Source: Rhodanobacter sp. C05
Lineage (GTDB): Bacteria; Pseudomonadota; Gammaproteobacteria; Xanthomonadales; Rhodanobacteraceae
Direction of reading: 5' to 3'
NCBI RefSeq assembly: GCF_002001165.1
Contig: NZ_MUNQ01000012.1
Location: 62,001 to 126,000 of the forward strand
Length of the DNA: 64,000 bases
Below, in pieces: positions 39,279 through 48,524 of the stretch (positions are counted from its first letter, which is position 1; each line of letters starts with the position of its first letter). The translations under genes were made by a program, and so were the position numbers. A model generated the notes under the pieces. That model was not told the origin of the DNA. It did not search any database and was given only the letters and a program-made list of their open reading frames with translations.

Positions 39279-40064
39279 ATGCAACGCATGCACCCACCGA
39301 TCGCCCTCACCATCGCCGGCTCCGATTCCGGCGGTGGTGCGGGCATCCAGGCTGACCTGAAAACCTTCCACGCGCGAGGTGTGCACGGACTTTCCGTGAT
39401 CACCGCCATCACCTCGCAAAACACCCGTGGCGTCAGCGCGGTGCACGCGGTACCGCTCACGCACATCCGCAGCCAACTCGCCGCGCTGTTCGATGACTTT
39501 CCGATCGCCGCGGTGAAGACCGGGATGCTCGGCAACGCCGCGATCACCCGGTTGGTGGCGCGCGAGATGGCTGCGCGCAAGCCGGCATGGCTGGTGGTCG
39601 ATCCGGTGATGATCGCCACCAGTGGCGCACGCCTGCTGGACGAAGATGCAGTCGAAGCGTTGACCGAGGAACTGATCCCGCTGGCCGACCTGCTCACCCC
39701 GAACCTGCCCGAGGCCGAGGCATTGCTTGGCCATCCGATCAGAACCGCCGCGCAGTTCGACGCAGCAGGCGAGGCATTGCTGATGCTCGGTGCCGGCGCC
39801 GTGCTGCTCAAGGGTGGCCACGCCCAAGGCGATGAAGTGGTCGATCGCTACTACGATGCCCGCAGCGTGCTGGAACTGCGTCACCCACGATTGCCGCTGG
39901 AAGGTCATGGCACCGGCTGCACGCTGGCATCGGCGATTGCCGCCGAACTCGCCTGCGGGCGCTCGCCGCGTTCAGCCGTGCGCCGAGCAGTCGCCTACGT
40001 GCATCGCGCGCTGCAACGCGGCTACCGGCCTGGCGGCGGGGCCGCACATGTGCTGCAACACTGA
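39279..40064 (+). CDS. thiD: Hydroxymethylpyrimidine (phosphate) kinase
   Basis: A 261-residue ribokinase-fold enzyme of thiamine synthesis. LTIAGSDSGGGAGIQADLKT near 9-28 and the C-terminal GHGTGCTLASAIAAELACG near 208-226 (catalytic GTGC) define ThiD. It phosphorylates HMP and HMP-P. An in-frame ATG at 39288 is an alternative start. I see no TPP riboswitch upstream; it is probably transcribed with the PIN-PhoH gene. Confidence 0.94.
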   Translation: MQRMHPPIALTIAGSDSGGGAGIQADLKTFHARGVHGLSVITAITSQNTRGVSAVHAVPLTHIRSQLAALFDDFPIAAVKTGMLGNAAITRLVAREMAARKPAWLVVDPVMIATSGARLLDEDAVEALTEELIPLADLLTPNLPEAEALLGHPIRTAAQFDAAGEALLMLGAGAVLLKGGHAQGDEVVDRYYDARSVLELRHPRLPLEGHGTGCTLASAIAAELACGRSPRSAVRRAVAYVHRALQRGYRPGGGAAHVLQH

Positions 40065-40142
40065 ATGACCTCCGCCGTGCAGCATCTGTCGCGAGTGAAC
40101 GCCATGTGCGAGCGAGTAGAATGATCTCTTGACTGCTCCGCC

Positions 40143-41117
40143 ATGGTTTTACTTGTCGACATGATCCTTGCCCCCCGTCTCGTCCTGCTGGCCCTGTTCG
40201 CCTTCTTTGCGCTATGCGTGCTGCTGGTGCATCTGCGCGGACGCGTGCGGCTGCGTTTCGATCGCCAGCTGGTCGACCACTCGGCAGTCTTCGCGCCATA
40301 CAACCTGCTGATGTATGCGTTCTCAGCCGTGCCGGCGCGACCGATCCTGGACCGCCAGGGCTTCCCGCAACTGGATCTGTTGCAGGCGAACTGGCGAGCC
40401 ATCCGCGACGAGGCGACGCACCTGTTCGACGAGGGTTATATACGCGCTGCCGCGAAGAGCAACGATGCCAGTTTCAACAGTTTCTTCAAGCAGGGCTGGA
40501 AGCGTTTCTACCTGAAATGGTACGGCGAACCGCTGGCCTCGGCCGAGGCGCTGTGTCCACAGACGGTGGCCTTGCTGAAGTCGATACCCAGCGTGAAGGC
40601 CGCGATGTTCGCGCTGCTGCCGCCAGGCAGCAAGCTCAATCCGCACCGCGATCCGTTTGCCGGTTCGCTGCGTTACCACCTTGGCCTGATCACACCGAAC
40701 TCGCGGGACTGCCGCATCTTCGTCGATGGTGAGGAACATGCCTGGGGCGACGGCAAGGACGTGGTGTTCGACGAAACCTATGTGCACTGGGCCGAGAACA
40801 AGACCGAACAGACCCGGGTGATCCTGTTCGCCGACGTCGAGCGGCCGCTGCGCACGCGCTGGATGAATGCGATCAACCATCGGGTCGGCGCGTTCATGGG
40901 CAAGATCACTGCTTCACCGAACACCGAGGGCGAAACGGAGAAAACCGGTTTCGTGAACCGGCTGTTTGCGCTCAGCCAGCGCAAGCGCGGCACCGGCCAT
41001 GCATTCAAGGTGGCCTTCAAGAGCCGCTACAAGAAGCTGTACAAGGCCTGCAAGTACCTCGGGATATTGCTGCTGATCTGGCTGATCTTCCTGGCACCAT
41101 GGCCATTGTTCCGCTGA
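40143..41117 (+). CDS. lpxO: Lipid A hydroxylase LpxO-like aspartyl/asparaginyl beta-hydroxylase
   Basis: A 324-residue membrane-anchored Fe(II)/2-oxoglutarate oxygenase. A transmembrane segment (about 9-30) opens the protein and another (LGILLLIWLIFLAPWPLF) closes it. The oxygenase core includes PPGSKLNPHRDPFAGSLRYH near 161-180 with the Fe ligand His-x-Asp, and FDETYVHWAENKTEQTRVIL near 211-230 with the distal His and Arg. LpxO adds a 2-hydroxyl to a lipid A acyl chain at the inner membrane. The start may be 40143 or 40161. Confidence 0.86.
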   Translation: MVLLVDMILAPRLVLLALFAFFALCVLLVHLRGRVRLRFDRQLVDHSAVFAPYNLLMYAFSAVPARPILDRQGFPQLDLLQANWRAIRDEATHLFDEGYIRAAAKSNDASFNSFFKQGWKRFYLKWYGEPLASAEALCPQTVALLKSIPSVKAAMFALLPPGSKLNPHRDPFAGSLRYHLGLITPNSRDCRIFVDGEEHAWGDGKDVVFDETYVHWAENKTEQTRVILFADVERPLRTRWMNAINHRVGAFMGKITASPNTEGETEKTGFVNRLFALSQRKRGTGHAFKVAFKSRYKKLYKACKYLGILLLIWLIFLAPWPLFR

Positions 41118-41119
41118 GC

Positions 41120-41146
41120 AGTCACATCGCGTGATCCTGGTGCGTC
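41120..41146 (+). promoter_or_regulatory. ECF41-type promoter of the sigma factor gene
   Basis: AGTCACA (41120-41126), 16 bases, then CGTC (41143-41146). This matches six of seven and four of four positions of the ECF41 motif TGTCACA-N16-CGTC known for this sigma group, at an appropriate distance from the ATG at 41176. It implies autoregulation. Confidence 0.7.
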
Positions 41147-41175
41147 CTTGATGCATCAAGCCGACGGAGAACGCC

Positions 41176-42078
41176 ATGGATCCGCATACCGCCCTGTTCC
41201 AGCAGCACCGCTCGCGCCTGTTCGGGCTGGCGTACCGCATGCTCGGTACACCGGCCGATGCCGAAGACGTGCTGCACGACGCGTGGCTGCGCTGGCACAC
41301 ACAGGATGCCGACGCGCTGGACGATGCCGAGGCGTGGCTGGTCACCGTGACCACCCGGCTGTCACTGGATCGCCTGCGCCGCGCCAAGACCGAACGGGCG
41401 CACTATCCGGGCCCCTGGCTGCCGGAACCGCTGATCGCGGAGTCCGAGCAGCCCGAAGCACAACTGGAGCGCGCCGAGAGCCTGACCTTGACCTTCCTGC
41501 TATTGCTGGAACGTCTGAGCCCCGAGGAGCGCGCCGCCTTCCTGCTGCGTGAAGTGTTCGATTACAGCCATGCCGAGACGGCTGCGATGCTGTGCATCGG
41601 TGAGGACGCCTGCCGCCAGCGCGTGCATCGGGCGAAGCAGCGGCTGCGCGAGGATCGCCCGCGCCAAGCGATGCCGAACATCGACACCCAGCGGCGTCTG
41701 CTCGAACGCTTCATGCAGGCGCTGCAGCAGCCCGACATGTCCACGTTGCGCGCATTGTTTGCCGAAGATGCCATGAGCATCGCCGACGGCGGTGGCCTGG
41801 CACGGGCCACCCTGCACCCGCTGCACGGTGCCGAGCGGCTGGCTCGGCTGTACATGCAGATTGCGCTGCAGCAGCAGCGCCACGGCGTACGCCACGAGAT
41901 CCGCCAGCTCAATGGCGCACCGGCCCTGTTCGGCTGGTATGGCGACACGCTGGTCACGGCCAGCTGGATCGACGACGACGGCGAGCGCATCACCGCGATT
42001 CACTCGCTGCGCCACCCCGGCAAGCTCGCCCGGCTGGCGACTGTCACGAAATCGGCGGCATCCACGTCCTTGCATTGA
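41176..42078 (+). CDS. sigJ: ECF41-group RNA polymerase sigma factor (SigJ-like)
   Basis: A 300-residue extracytoplasmic-function sigma factor with a fused C-terminal SnoaL-like regulatory domain. Region 2 (about 8-75) starts FQQHRSRLFGLAYRMLGT; region 4 (about 105-160) has LERLSPEERAAFLLREVFDY. The ECF41 hallmarks are all there: WLPEPL at 81-86 in the linker, DGGG at 204-207 and NGAPA at 246-250. In this group the C-terminal domain controls activity directly without an anti-sigma factor. It is followed by the usual partner, a carboxymuconolactone decarboxylase-family gene. Confidence 0.92.
   Translation: MDPHTALFQQHRSRLFGLAYRMLGTPADAEDVLHDAWLRWHTQDADALDDAEAWLVTVTTRLSLDRLRRAKTERAHYPGPWLPEPLIAESEQPEAQLERAESLTLTFLLLLERLSPEERAAFLLREVFDYSHAETAAMLCIGEDACRQRVHRAKQRLREDRPRQAMPNIDTQRRLLERFMQALQQPDMSTLRALFAEDAMSIADGGGLARATLHPLHGAERLARLYMQIALQQQRHGVRHEIRQLNGAPALFGWYGDTLVTASWIDDDGERITAIHSLRHPGKLARLATVTKSAASTSLH
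42042..42068 (+). promoter_or_regulatory. ECF41-type promoter of the downstream AhpD-like gene
   Basis: TGTCACG (42042-42048), 16 bases, CGTC (42065-42068): ten of eleven positions of the ECF41 motif. It lies in the last codons of the sigma factor gene, 49 bases before the ATG of the partner. Confidence 0.72.
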
Positions 42079-42116
42079 ACGGCCACTGCCGGCCGCACAC
42101 TGCGAAGGAGAACCCC

Positions 42117-42572
42117 ATGCCCCGCTTCAATGTCATCAAGCGCCCCAACGCCACCAAGCCGCTATTCGCCCTGGCCGAATACGTCAAGAACTGCGGCATC
42201 GAGCAAAGCCTGATCGAACTGGTTCTGATGCGCGCATCGCAGATCAACGGCTGCGCCTATTGCCTGGACATGCACAGCAAGGACGCCCGCGCCGCCGGTG
42301 AGACCGAGCAACGCCTGTACCTGCTGCAGGCTTGGCGCGAGGCGCCTTTCTACAGTGCACGCGAACGCGCCGCATTGGCTTGGTGCGAAGCTGTGACACG
42401 GCTCGACCCGATCCACGGCGTGCCAGACGAAGTCTACGAAGAAGCCCGCACCCAGTTCAGCGAGGAGCAGCTGATCGACCTCAACATGGCGGTGATCCTG
42501 ATCAACAGCTGGAACCGCATCGCCATCCCATCGCGAGCCGACGTGAACAGCTACAAACCGGCAGCGCACTGA
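42117..42572 (+). CDS. Carboxymuconolactone decarboxylase-family protein (ECF41 partner)
   Basis: A 151-residue AhpD-like protein. The redox motif EX(6)CxxC is visible in ASQINGCAYCLDMHSKDAR near 40-58, with the downstream His used in AhpD peroxidase chemistry. The family protects against peroxide or organic hydroperoxide, but the substrate of the ECF41-linked branch is not known. GAAGGAGA is just upstream of the ATG. It has its own ECF41 promoter and a terminator. Confidence 0.9.
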   Translation: MPRFNVIKRPNATKPLFALAEYVKNCGIEQSLIELVLMRASQINGCAYCLDMHSKDARAAGETEQRLYLLQAWREAPFYSARERAALAWCEAVTRLDPIHGVPDEVYEEARTQFSEEQLIDLNMAVILINSWNRIAIPSRADVNSYKPAAH

Positions 42573-42584
42573 ATCCACACCATG

Positions 42585-42617
42585 AAAAAGCCGCGGCGTA
42601 TCGCGCCGCGGCTTTTT
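42585..42617 (+). terminator. Terminator of the ECF41-partner gene
   Basis: AAAAAGCCGCGGCG-TATC-GCGCCGCGGCTTTTT forms a strong stem with T tract; its A-rich left arm lets it work for the convergent isocitrate dehydrogenase gene as well. Confidence 0.92.
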
Positions 42618-42637
42618 CGTATCAAGGCTGTTGAAAC

Positions 42638-43651
42638 TCAGCCCTTGATACGCTTCACAATGGCATCGGCGAAACTGTCGGTGCTGCCGTTGCCACCGAT
42701 ATCCGGCGTCACGCTGGCCCGGTCGTCGGTCATGGTGGCGCGGATCGCCTGGCGCAGCTGGTCGCCCTTGGCAACCATGTCCAGATAGTCGAGCATGTCG
42801 GCAGCCGCCAGCAGCAACGCGCACGGATTGGCGATGCCTTTGCCGGCGATGTCCGGCGCCGAACCGTGTACCGCCTCGAAGATCGCCGCGGTGGTACCGA
42901 TATTGTCGCCCGGTGCCAGACCCAGGCCACCAACGAGACCGGCGCACAGGTCGGACAGGATGTCGCCAAACAGGTTGGTGGTGACGATCACGTCGAACTG
43001 TTCGGGCTTCATCACCAGCTGCATGCAGGTGTTGTCCACGATCATCTCGTTGAACTCGATCTGCGGATATTCCTTGGCAACCTCGCGAGCCACATTGAGG
43101 AACAGCCCCGAACTGGTCTTCAGGATATTCGCCTTGTGCACCGCGGTGATCTTCTTGCGACCTTTCTTCACCGCCAGCTCGAACGCGTAGCGCACGATGC
43201 GGGTGCTGCCTTTGCGGGTATTGCGCGCGACCGACTCGGCGATCTCGCCGTCGGCGGACAGCGTCTGCCCCTCGGAGCGGTACGCACCCTCGGTGTTCTC
43301 GCGCACCGTGATGATGTCGATGTTCTCGTAGCGCGACTTGGTGCCCGGGAAGCTGACCGCCGGGCGCACATTCGCGTACAGGTCGAAATGCCGGCGCAGA
43401 GTCACGTTGATCGAGGTGAAGCCGTCGCCGATCGGCGTGGTCAGCGGGCCTTTCAGCGCCACCTTGTGTTCGGCGATCTTGTCCAGCGTCGCCTGCGGCA
43501 GCAGCTCGCCGTGCTTTTCCAGCGCGACCATGCCGGCGTCGACAAACTCGTAGCTGAGGCCGCAATCCAGCGCGTCGAGCACGCGCAGCGTGGCCGACAT
43601 GATCTCCGGGCCGATGCCATCGCCGGGGATCACGGCAATTGTCTTGCTCAT
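42638..43651 (-). CDS. NAD-type isocitrate dehydrogenase (IMDH/IDH family)
   Basis: A 337-residue beta-decarboxylating dehydrogenase. VIPGDGIGPEI near 7-17, IDIITVRENTEGAYRSEG near 113 (substrate loop), the catalytic-Lys segment TAVHKANILKTSSGLF near 168 and FGDILSDLCAGLVGGLG near 224 are visible. The short length and the NTEGAYRSEG loop suit the eukaryote-like NAD-dependent isocitrate dehydrogenase found in Xanthomonadales more than LeuB. Homoisocitrate or tartrate activity cannot be excluded. ATG at 43651 has GGAG upstream. Confidence 0.85.
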   Translation of the reverse strand: MSKTIAVIPGDGIGPEIMSATLRVLDALDCGLSYEFVDAGMVALEKHGELLPQATLDKIAEHKVALKGPLTTPIGDGFTSINVTLRRHFDLYANVRPAVSFPGTKSRYENIDIITVRENTEGAYRSEGQTLSADGEIAESVARNTRKGSTRIVRYAFELAVKKGRKKITAVHKANILKTSSGLFLNVAREVAKEYPQIEFNEMIVDNTCMQLVMKPEQFDVIVTTNLFGDILSDLCAGLVGGLGLAPGDNIGTTAAIFEAVHGSAPDIAGKGIANPCALLLAAADMLDYLDMVAKGDQLRQAIRATMTDDRASVTPDIGGNGSTDSFADAIVKRIKG

Positions 43652-43874
43652 GGGGGAACTCCTGATAGCGGAAACTGACGAGCAGCACGTGCGGAGAGGT
43701 AGTGCCAAATGAAAACAGGCACGTGCTGAAACCGGTCAATTATCCCTGATAGCGCCCTACGCGAACAGGGCGAAGGCTTCGCAAGGCATTGCAAATACTC
43801 GCACGCAGCATTGCGAAAAGCCGCAGACGATCATGCCCTGGCGCGATCGTCCGGTTATCCGCCAAGGTGTTGGT

Positions 43875-44255
43875 TCAGGCGTGATCGGTGCAGGCGGCCG
43901 CATCGTTGCCGCTGCCCGACTCGAGCTGGTCGAGCAGATCCACGGCACGGCGCAGGTGCGGGATCACGATCGAGCCGCCCACTACCAGACCCACGCTGAA
44001 TACCTCGAAGAACGCATCGCGCTCGACGCCGGCTTCCTTGCACTGGGCTACGTGATAGCTGATGCAGTCGTCGCAACGCAGTACCAGCGAGGCGACCAGG
44101 CCGAGCATCTCCTTGGTCTTCACATCGAGCGCACCAGCCTTGTAGGTCTGCGTATCCAGCGCGAAGAAGCGCCGCACGACCTGATTGTCCTCGGCCAGGA
44201 TGCGCTCGTTCATGCGCTGGCGAAACGCGGTGAATTCGGCAAGCTTGTCGCTCAT
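43875..44255 (-). CDS. Carboxymuconolactone decarboxylase-family (AhpD-like) protein
   Basis: A 126-residue protein with the CxxC redox motif in SLVLRCDDCISYHVAQCKEA near 56-75, preceded by the conserved KTKEMLGL helix. It differs from the ECF41-linked paralogue at 42117 and ends in an Asp/Ala-rich tail. It starts with an ATG that overlaps the stop of the glutaredoxin gene by four bases, so both are likely made together and may be redox partners. Actual substrate unknown. Confidence 0.86.
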   Translation of the reverse strand: MSDKLAEFTAFRQRMNERILAEDNQVVRRFFALDTQTYKAGALDVKTKEMLGLVASLVLRCDDCISYHVAQCKEAGVERDAFFEVFSVGLVVGGSIVIPHLRRAVDLLDQLESGSGNDAAACTDHA

Positions 44256-44515
44256 GCGCCCTGCTCCAGCAACTGCGTCAACTTGCCGCTGCGGTCGGCC
44301 GCCACCAGCTCGTCATACCCACCCACGAACTGGTCGTTGATGAAGATCTGCGGCACGGTGCGGTGCCCACCACTGCGTGCCAGCATGGCATCGCGCTGGA
44401 CCGGGTCGGTATCGACGCGCACTTCGCTCCATTCCAGCCCCTTGGACTTGAGCAAGTTCTTGGCGGCCACGCAGTATGGGCATACGGCGGTGGAATAGAC
44501 CTCGATCTTCGACAT
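44252..44515 (-). CDS. grxC: Glutaredoxin 3 (GrxC)
   Basis: An 87-residue dithiol glutaredoxin. The active site CPYC is at residues 12-15 (VYSTAVCPYCVAAKNLL); TVPQIFINDQFVGGYDEL near 54-71 binds glutathione. It reduces disulfides using glutathione. The start at 44515 has GGAG eight bases upstream. It is transcribed ahead of an AhpD-like gene. Confidence 0.94.
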   Translation of the reverse strand: MSKIEVYSTAVCPYCVAAKNLLKSKGLEWSEVRVDTDPVQRDAMLARSGGHRTVPQIFINDQFVGGYDELVAADRSGKLTQLLEQGA

Positions 44516-44652
44516 CACGACACTCCGGAACAACTGAAAAGGACCGCCTGAAAATGGGGTGCGCGGGCCAGCTACTCAAGCCGCGGCAGCCCCTTATTCA
44601 GGCACTGAACCAGCGCCGCCGTTGGCGGTCACAGTGCTATTGTCGCCTACCG

Positions 44653-46356
44653 ATGACCATGACACCAAGACGACTGACTCCACGCCTGCTGACAGTCCTG
44701 ATCAGCGCCGGGCTGGCCTGTAGCGCGGGCGCTCAGCAGGACGTGCGCCTGCCGGATCTGGGCAGTTCGGCGAATGCGCTGATCTCGCCACAAGAAGCGC
44801 AGGATTACGGCGACTCCATGCTGCGCCAGATGCGCGCGCTGGACATGGTGGTGGACGACCCGCTGCTGGACGATTACATCAACGACCTGGGTTACCGGCT
44901 GGTCGCCAACTGCGACAAGCCGAAGGACCACTTTGCGTTCTTCATCGCGAAAGATCCCGAGATCAATGCATTCGCCGCACCCGGTGGTTACATCGGAGTG
45001 AATTCCGGGCTGGTCCTGATTACCCAGGACGAGAGCGAGCTGGCCGGCGTGATCGCCCACGAGATCGGCCATATCACGCAAAACCATCTGCAACGCGCAT
45101 TCGAGGATTCCAAGAAGGATGCGCCGTTGATGGCGCTGGTCCTGCTGGGCGCGATCGCCGCTGGTGCCGGCAGCCGCGGAGGCGATGCACCGATGGCCGT
45201 GCTGGCCGGCGGCCAGGGCCTGATTGCGCAGAAATCGATCAATTTCACCCGCAAGGACGAGATCGAAGCCGACCGCGTCGGCATCCAGACGCTGGCCAAT
45301 GCCGGTTTCGATCCGAACGCAATGGCCGGCTTCTTTCAGCGCATGGAGGACGTGATGAGCGCCGACGCAGGCGGCATCGACGTGCCGGCGCTGCTGCAGG
45401 ACCATCCGGTCACCAGCGCGCGCATCAGCGACGCCAAGGCACGCGCTGGCGCCCTGATCGCCGCCCAGAAGCTGCGCCCGTCCGGCAGCACCATGGATCG
45501 CAACCAATGGGCCAGGAACACGGCCCCGATCCCGTTCGTCAAGGATCCAAGCATCCTGAACCAGCCACTGGTATCGGCCAACCGCAAGGACACCTGGGCG
45601 TTGATGCGCGAACGCGTGCGCGTGCTGGCTGGCGACGCCCCCAAGCTGGCCATCTACTACGCATCCGGCCTGCAGAAACAGCATGGCTTCGACACCACAG
45701 CGAATCATTACGGTTACGCACTGGCCCTCATCCGCAGCGGTCGTGGCACCGCGGCGATCGATCAGCTGCAGCCCTTGCTGAAGTCATACCCGGACAGCCT
45801 GATCCTGCAGCTGGCATTGGCTGATGCCCGCCTTCAGGCCGGCCAGCGTGCCGCGGCGCTGGTCAGCTACAGCAGCCTGAATGCACAGTCGCCGCGCAAC
45901 CGCGCCGTGGCACTGGCCTATGCCGAGGCCCTCACCCACAGCGGCGACACTGCCCAGGCCAGCCAGGCGGCGGACCTGTTGCGGCCCCTGCTGGACAATG
46001 CCAGCGAACCGGAGATCTACAGCGCCTATGCCCGCGCCAGTGAAAAGGCCGGCGACAGCATCCGCGCCGGAGAAGCTTTTGCCGACGCCAGCTACTACTC
46101 CGGCCGTCCGTTCGACGCGATGGAACAGCTCAAGCGTCTTCTCAAACGCACCGATCTCGACTACTACGCGCGGGTACGTATCCAGGCACGCATCGCCGAG
46201 CTGACCCCGTTGGTACTGGAACTGCACAAGCGCAGGATCAAGACCGACGACAGCCCCGACGGCCAGCAACAGTGGCAATCGCAGGACCACTGCACTGCCA
46301 GGCTGTGTTTAGGCCTGGGTGCCGGGCCTGCCGGCACCGGCCTGCCACCCTCGTGA
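44653..46356 (+). CDS. bepA: M48 metalloprotease/chaperone BepA (YfgC)
   Basis: A 567-residue periplasmic protein. A signal peptide (about 1-28, cleavage after SAGAQ) leads to an M48 zinc protease domain with HEIGH at 136-140 and [12 protein letters not shown]-like third ligand helix near 200, then a C-terminal TPR region (about 330-530) of Ala-rich helices. BepA aids LptD assembly and degrades stalled outer-membrane proteins. The terminal 25 residues look unrelated. It is divergent from grxC. The start may be 44653 or 44659. Confidence 0.9.
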   Translation: MTMTPRRLTPRLLTVLISAGLACSAGAQQDVRLPDLGSSANALISPQEAQDYGDSMLRQMRALDMVVDDPLLDDYINDLGYRLVANCDKPKDHFAFFIAKDPEINAFAAPGGYIGVNSGLVLITQDESELAGVIAHEIGHITQNHLQRAFEDSKKDAPLMALVLLGAIAAGAGSRGGDAPMAVLAGGQGLIAQKSINFTRKDEIEADRVGIQTLANAGFDPNAMAGFFQRMEDVMSADAGGIDVPALLQDHPVTSARISDAKARAGALIAAQKLRPSGSTMDRNQWARNTAPIPFVKDPSILNQPLVSANRKDTWALMRERVRVLAGDAPKLAIYYASGLQKQHGFDTTANHYGYALALIRSGRGTAAIDQLQPLLKSYPDSLILQLALADARLQAGQRAAALVSYSSLNAQSPRNRAVALAYAEALTHSGDTAQASQAADLLRPLLDNASEPEIYSAYARASEKAGDSIRAGEAFADASYYSGRPFDAMEQLKRLLKRTDLDYYARVRIQARIAELTPLVLELHKRRIKTDDSPDGQQQWQSQDHCTARLCLGLGAGPAGTGLPPS

Positions 46357-46438
46357 CGCCCTCCCGGCATGGATGTCATCGACACGTAACATTGATCAGC
46401 TGCAATATGTTCGTCATAAGCCAACGGCAGACCACGGC

Positions 46439-47128
46439 GTGCACAAACGCATCCTGATCGTAGAAGACGAAGTCTCGATACGCGAAATGATCGCCTTCGC
46501 CCTGCGCAAGGCCGGCATGGACGCGATGCAGGCGGCTGACGCCCGTGCCGCCCAGCTGGCGATTGCCGAGCAGGTACCCGACCTGATCCTGCTCGACTGG
46601 ATGCTGCCCGGCACCAGCGGACTGGACCTGGCCCGGCGCCTGCGCAAGGAAGAGCTCAGCCGCGAAATCCCGATCATCATGCTCACCGCGCGTGGTGAGG
46701 AGATGGATCGTGTCAACGGCCTGGAGGCCGGTGTCGACGATTACGTGGTGAAACCCTTCTCCACCCGCGAACTGATCGCACGGATCAAGGCCGTGCTGCG
46801 ACGCAGCCAGGGCGATGATGGTTCCGGCATGGTCGAACTGGGCAAACTGCGCATCGACGGACCGGCGCATCGGGTATTTGCAGGCGATGAAGCCGTGCCG
46901 ATCGGCCCGACCGAATACCGCCTGCTGTATTTCTTCATGACCCACCCGGAACGCGTGTATTCGCGCACCCAGCTGCTCGACCACGTCTGGGGCGGCAGCG
47001 TCTATGTGGAAGAGCGCACGGTCGATGTGCATATCCGTCGTCTGCGCAAGACGCTGGAACCTTGGAAGTTGGAAGACATGGTGCAGACCGTGCGCGGCAC
47101 CGGCTACCGCTTTTCGCTGAGTGCCTGA
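46439..47128 (+). CDS. phoB: Phosphate regulon response regulator PhoB
   Basis: A 229-residue OmpR-family regulator, the same length as E. coli PhoB. The receiver has the acidic pair (ILIVEDE) and phosphoacceptor Asp53 in [10 protein letters not shown], with [10 protein letters not shown] near 103. The winged-helix domain occupies about 130-228 ([35 protein letters not shown]). The start is GTG at 46439; ATGs at 46319 and 46373 would add sequence not found in PhoB. It activates Pho genes under phosphate limitation and is followed by phoR, ppk and ppx. A possible Pho box lies at 46373-46390. Confidence 0.94.
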   Translation: MHKRILIVEDEVSIREMIAFALRKAGMDAMQAADARAAQLAIAEQVPDLILLDWMLPGTSGLDLARRLRKEELSREIPIIMLTARGEEMDRVNGLEAGVDDYVVKPFSTRELIARIKAVLRRSQGDDGSGMVELGKLRIDGPAHRVFAGDEAVPIGPTEYRLLYFFMTHPERVYSRTQLLDHVWGGSVYVEERTVDVHIRRLRKTLEPWKLEDMVQTVRGTGYRFSLSA

Positions 47129-47210
47129 TCCGCTCGACAGGCTTGCGATGGGCCCGGCTTTTGCCGATGCTGGGCTCCCGCCGTCCTGAGCCCACCGGCA
47201 CTCCGTCCGC

Positions 47211-48479
47211 ATGGCCCAACCTGCAGCACTCTCCTGGAAATTGCCTGCCTCTCTCGTGGCAGGCTTGTTCGTGGGCGCATTGCTGGGCTGGCTGGTACAC
47301 GGACATCTTGCCAGCGGGGTCGCGATTGTCGCCGTGGCGGAAGTCGTCTTGCTGCTGACCCGAATCCGTCATCAAGTGCAGCCCATGATGGCGGTACCGG
47401 CTTCCGCCAGCCCTCTCCAGCATGACCGTTTCATGACGCGTTCCCGCCGTATTGCCTCCAGTCTGCGCGACTTGCGCAACGCCGCCAGCCAGTTGCCGGA
47501 CGCCGTCGTGCTGCTCGATCAGAACCAGCAGGTGCGCTGGTTCAATCATGCCGCCGAGAATCTGCTGGGTCTGAGCCGGCCGAAGGATCGTGGCGTACTT
47601 CTGCAGCAGCGGCTGGCCACCTCGGACCTGTCCGACTGGTTGCGTGACGGCACCCTGGAGCCGCTCAATGACGTGTCTGCGCCGGGTCAGCCGGAGAGCC
47701 ACCTCAACGTCAGCATGCTCCCGTTCGGCCGTCGCCAGCAGTTGTTGCTGGCCCGTGACATCAGCCATCTGACCAGACTTGAGCAGGTACGGCGTGATTT
47801 CGTCGCCAATGTCTCGCATGAGCTGCGCACGCCGCTGACCGTTATCCACGGCTATCTCGAATTGATCGATCCGGAAGATGTTCCCGAACTGGCGCCGGTG
47901 CTGAGCGAGATGCGCGCGCAGTCGAAGCGGATGGGCCAGATCGTCGAGGATCTGCTGGCGCTTTCCCGGCTGGAAACGCAGCACCAGATCGTGGACGAAC
48001 GGGTGCAGATGGCTCCGCTGCTGGCCACCGTACGCAAGGAAGCCGAGGCGCTCAGCCAGGGCCGCCACAAGATCACGCTCGAATCCAGCGCGGAGGCGGA
48101 TCTGCTCGGCTCGCCGAAGGATCTGCACAGCGCGCTGTCGAACCTGGTCAGCAACGCGGTGCGCTATACACCGACCGGCGGCAGCATCACCATCCGCTGG
48201 CAGCGCACATCCGACGGCGCCGCGTACTCGGTGAACGATACCGGTTTCGGAATTTCCGCCACGCATCTGGCCCGCCTCACCGAACGCTTCTACCGGGTCT
48301 CCTCCAGCCGCTCACGCGACAGCGGCGGTACCGGGCTTGGTTTATCGATCGTCAAGCACGTGATGAACCTGCACCAGGCACAGCTGCGGATCGAAAGCAC
48401 GCCCGGTGCGGGATCCACCTTCACCTGCCACTTCAACCAGGCACGCCTGCTGACACCAGGTGGCAACGAGGAAGGTTGA
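47211..48479 (+). CDS. phoR: Phosphate regulon sensor kinase PhoR
   Basis: A 422-residue histidine kinase. Two N-terminal transmembrane helices (about 11-30 and 33-52) have almost no periplasmic loop, as in PhoR. A PAS domain (about 85-185) precedes HisKA with phosphoacceptor His203 (FVANVSHELRTPLTVIHGYL). The ATPase domain has NLVSNAVRYTPTGGSI near 312 and GGTGLGLSIVKHVM near 377. It senses phosphate through the Pst transporter and PhoU and phosphorylates PhoB. Confidence 0.95.
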   Translation: MAQPAALSWKLPASLVAGLFVGALLGWLVHGHLASGVAIVAVAEVVLLLTRIRHQVQPMMAVPASASPLQHDRFMTRSRRIASSLRDLRNAASQLPDAVVLLDQNQQVRWFNHAAENLLGLSRPKDRGVLLQQRLATSDLSDWLRDGTLEPLNDVSAPGQPESHLNVSMLPFGRRQQLLLARDISHLTRLEQVRRDFVANVSHELRTPLTVIHGYLELIDPEDVPELAPVLSEMRAQSKRMGQIVEDLLALSRLETQHQIVDERVQMAPLLATVRKEAEALSQGRHKITLESSAEADLLGSPKDLHSALSNLVSNAVRYTPTGGSITIRWQRTSDGAAYSVNDTGFGISATHLARLTERFYRVSSSRSRDSGGTGLGLSIVKHVMNLHQAQLRIESTPGAGSTFTCHFNQARLLTPGGNEEG

Positions 48480-48524
48480 GGGCCGCAGCGTTTCCTTGGC
48501 CGGCGCCTTGGGCCAGAATGAAGC

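Noticed and set aside
39240-39300. TPP riboswitch before thiD
   Set aside because: Only eleven bases separate the PhoH-family gene and thiD, and no CUGAGA-type thi box is visible.
42638-43651. 3-isopropylmalate dehydrogenase (LeuB)
   Set aside because: The substrate loop reads VRENTEGAYRSEG, which is of the isocitrate dehydrogenase type, and no leuA, leuC or leuD is nearby.
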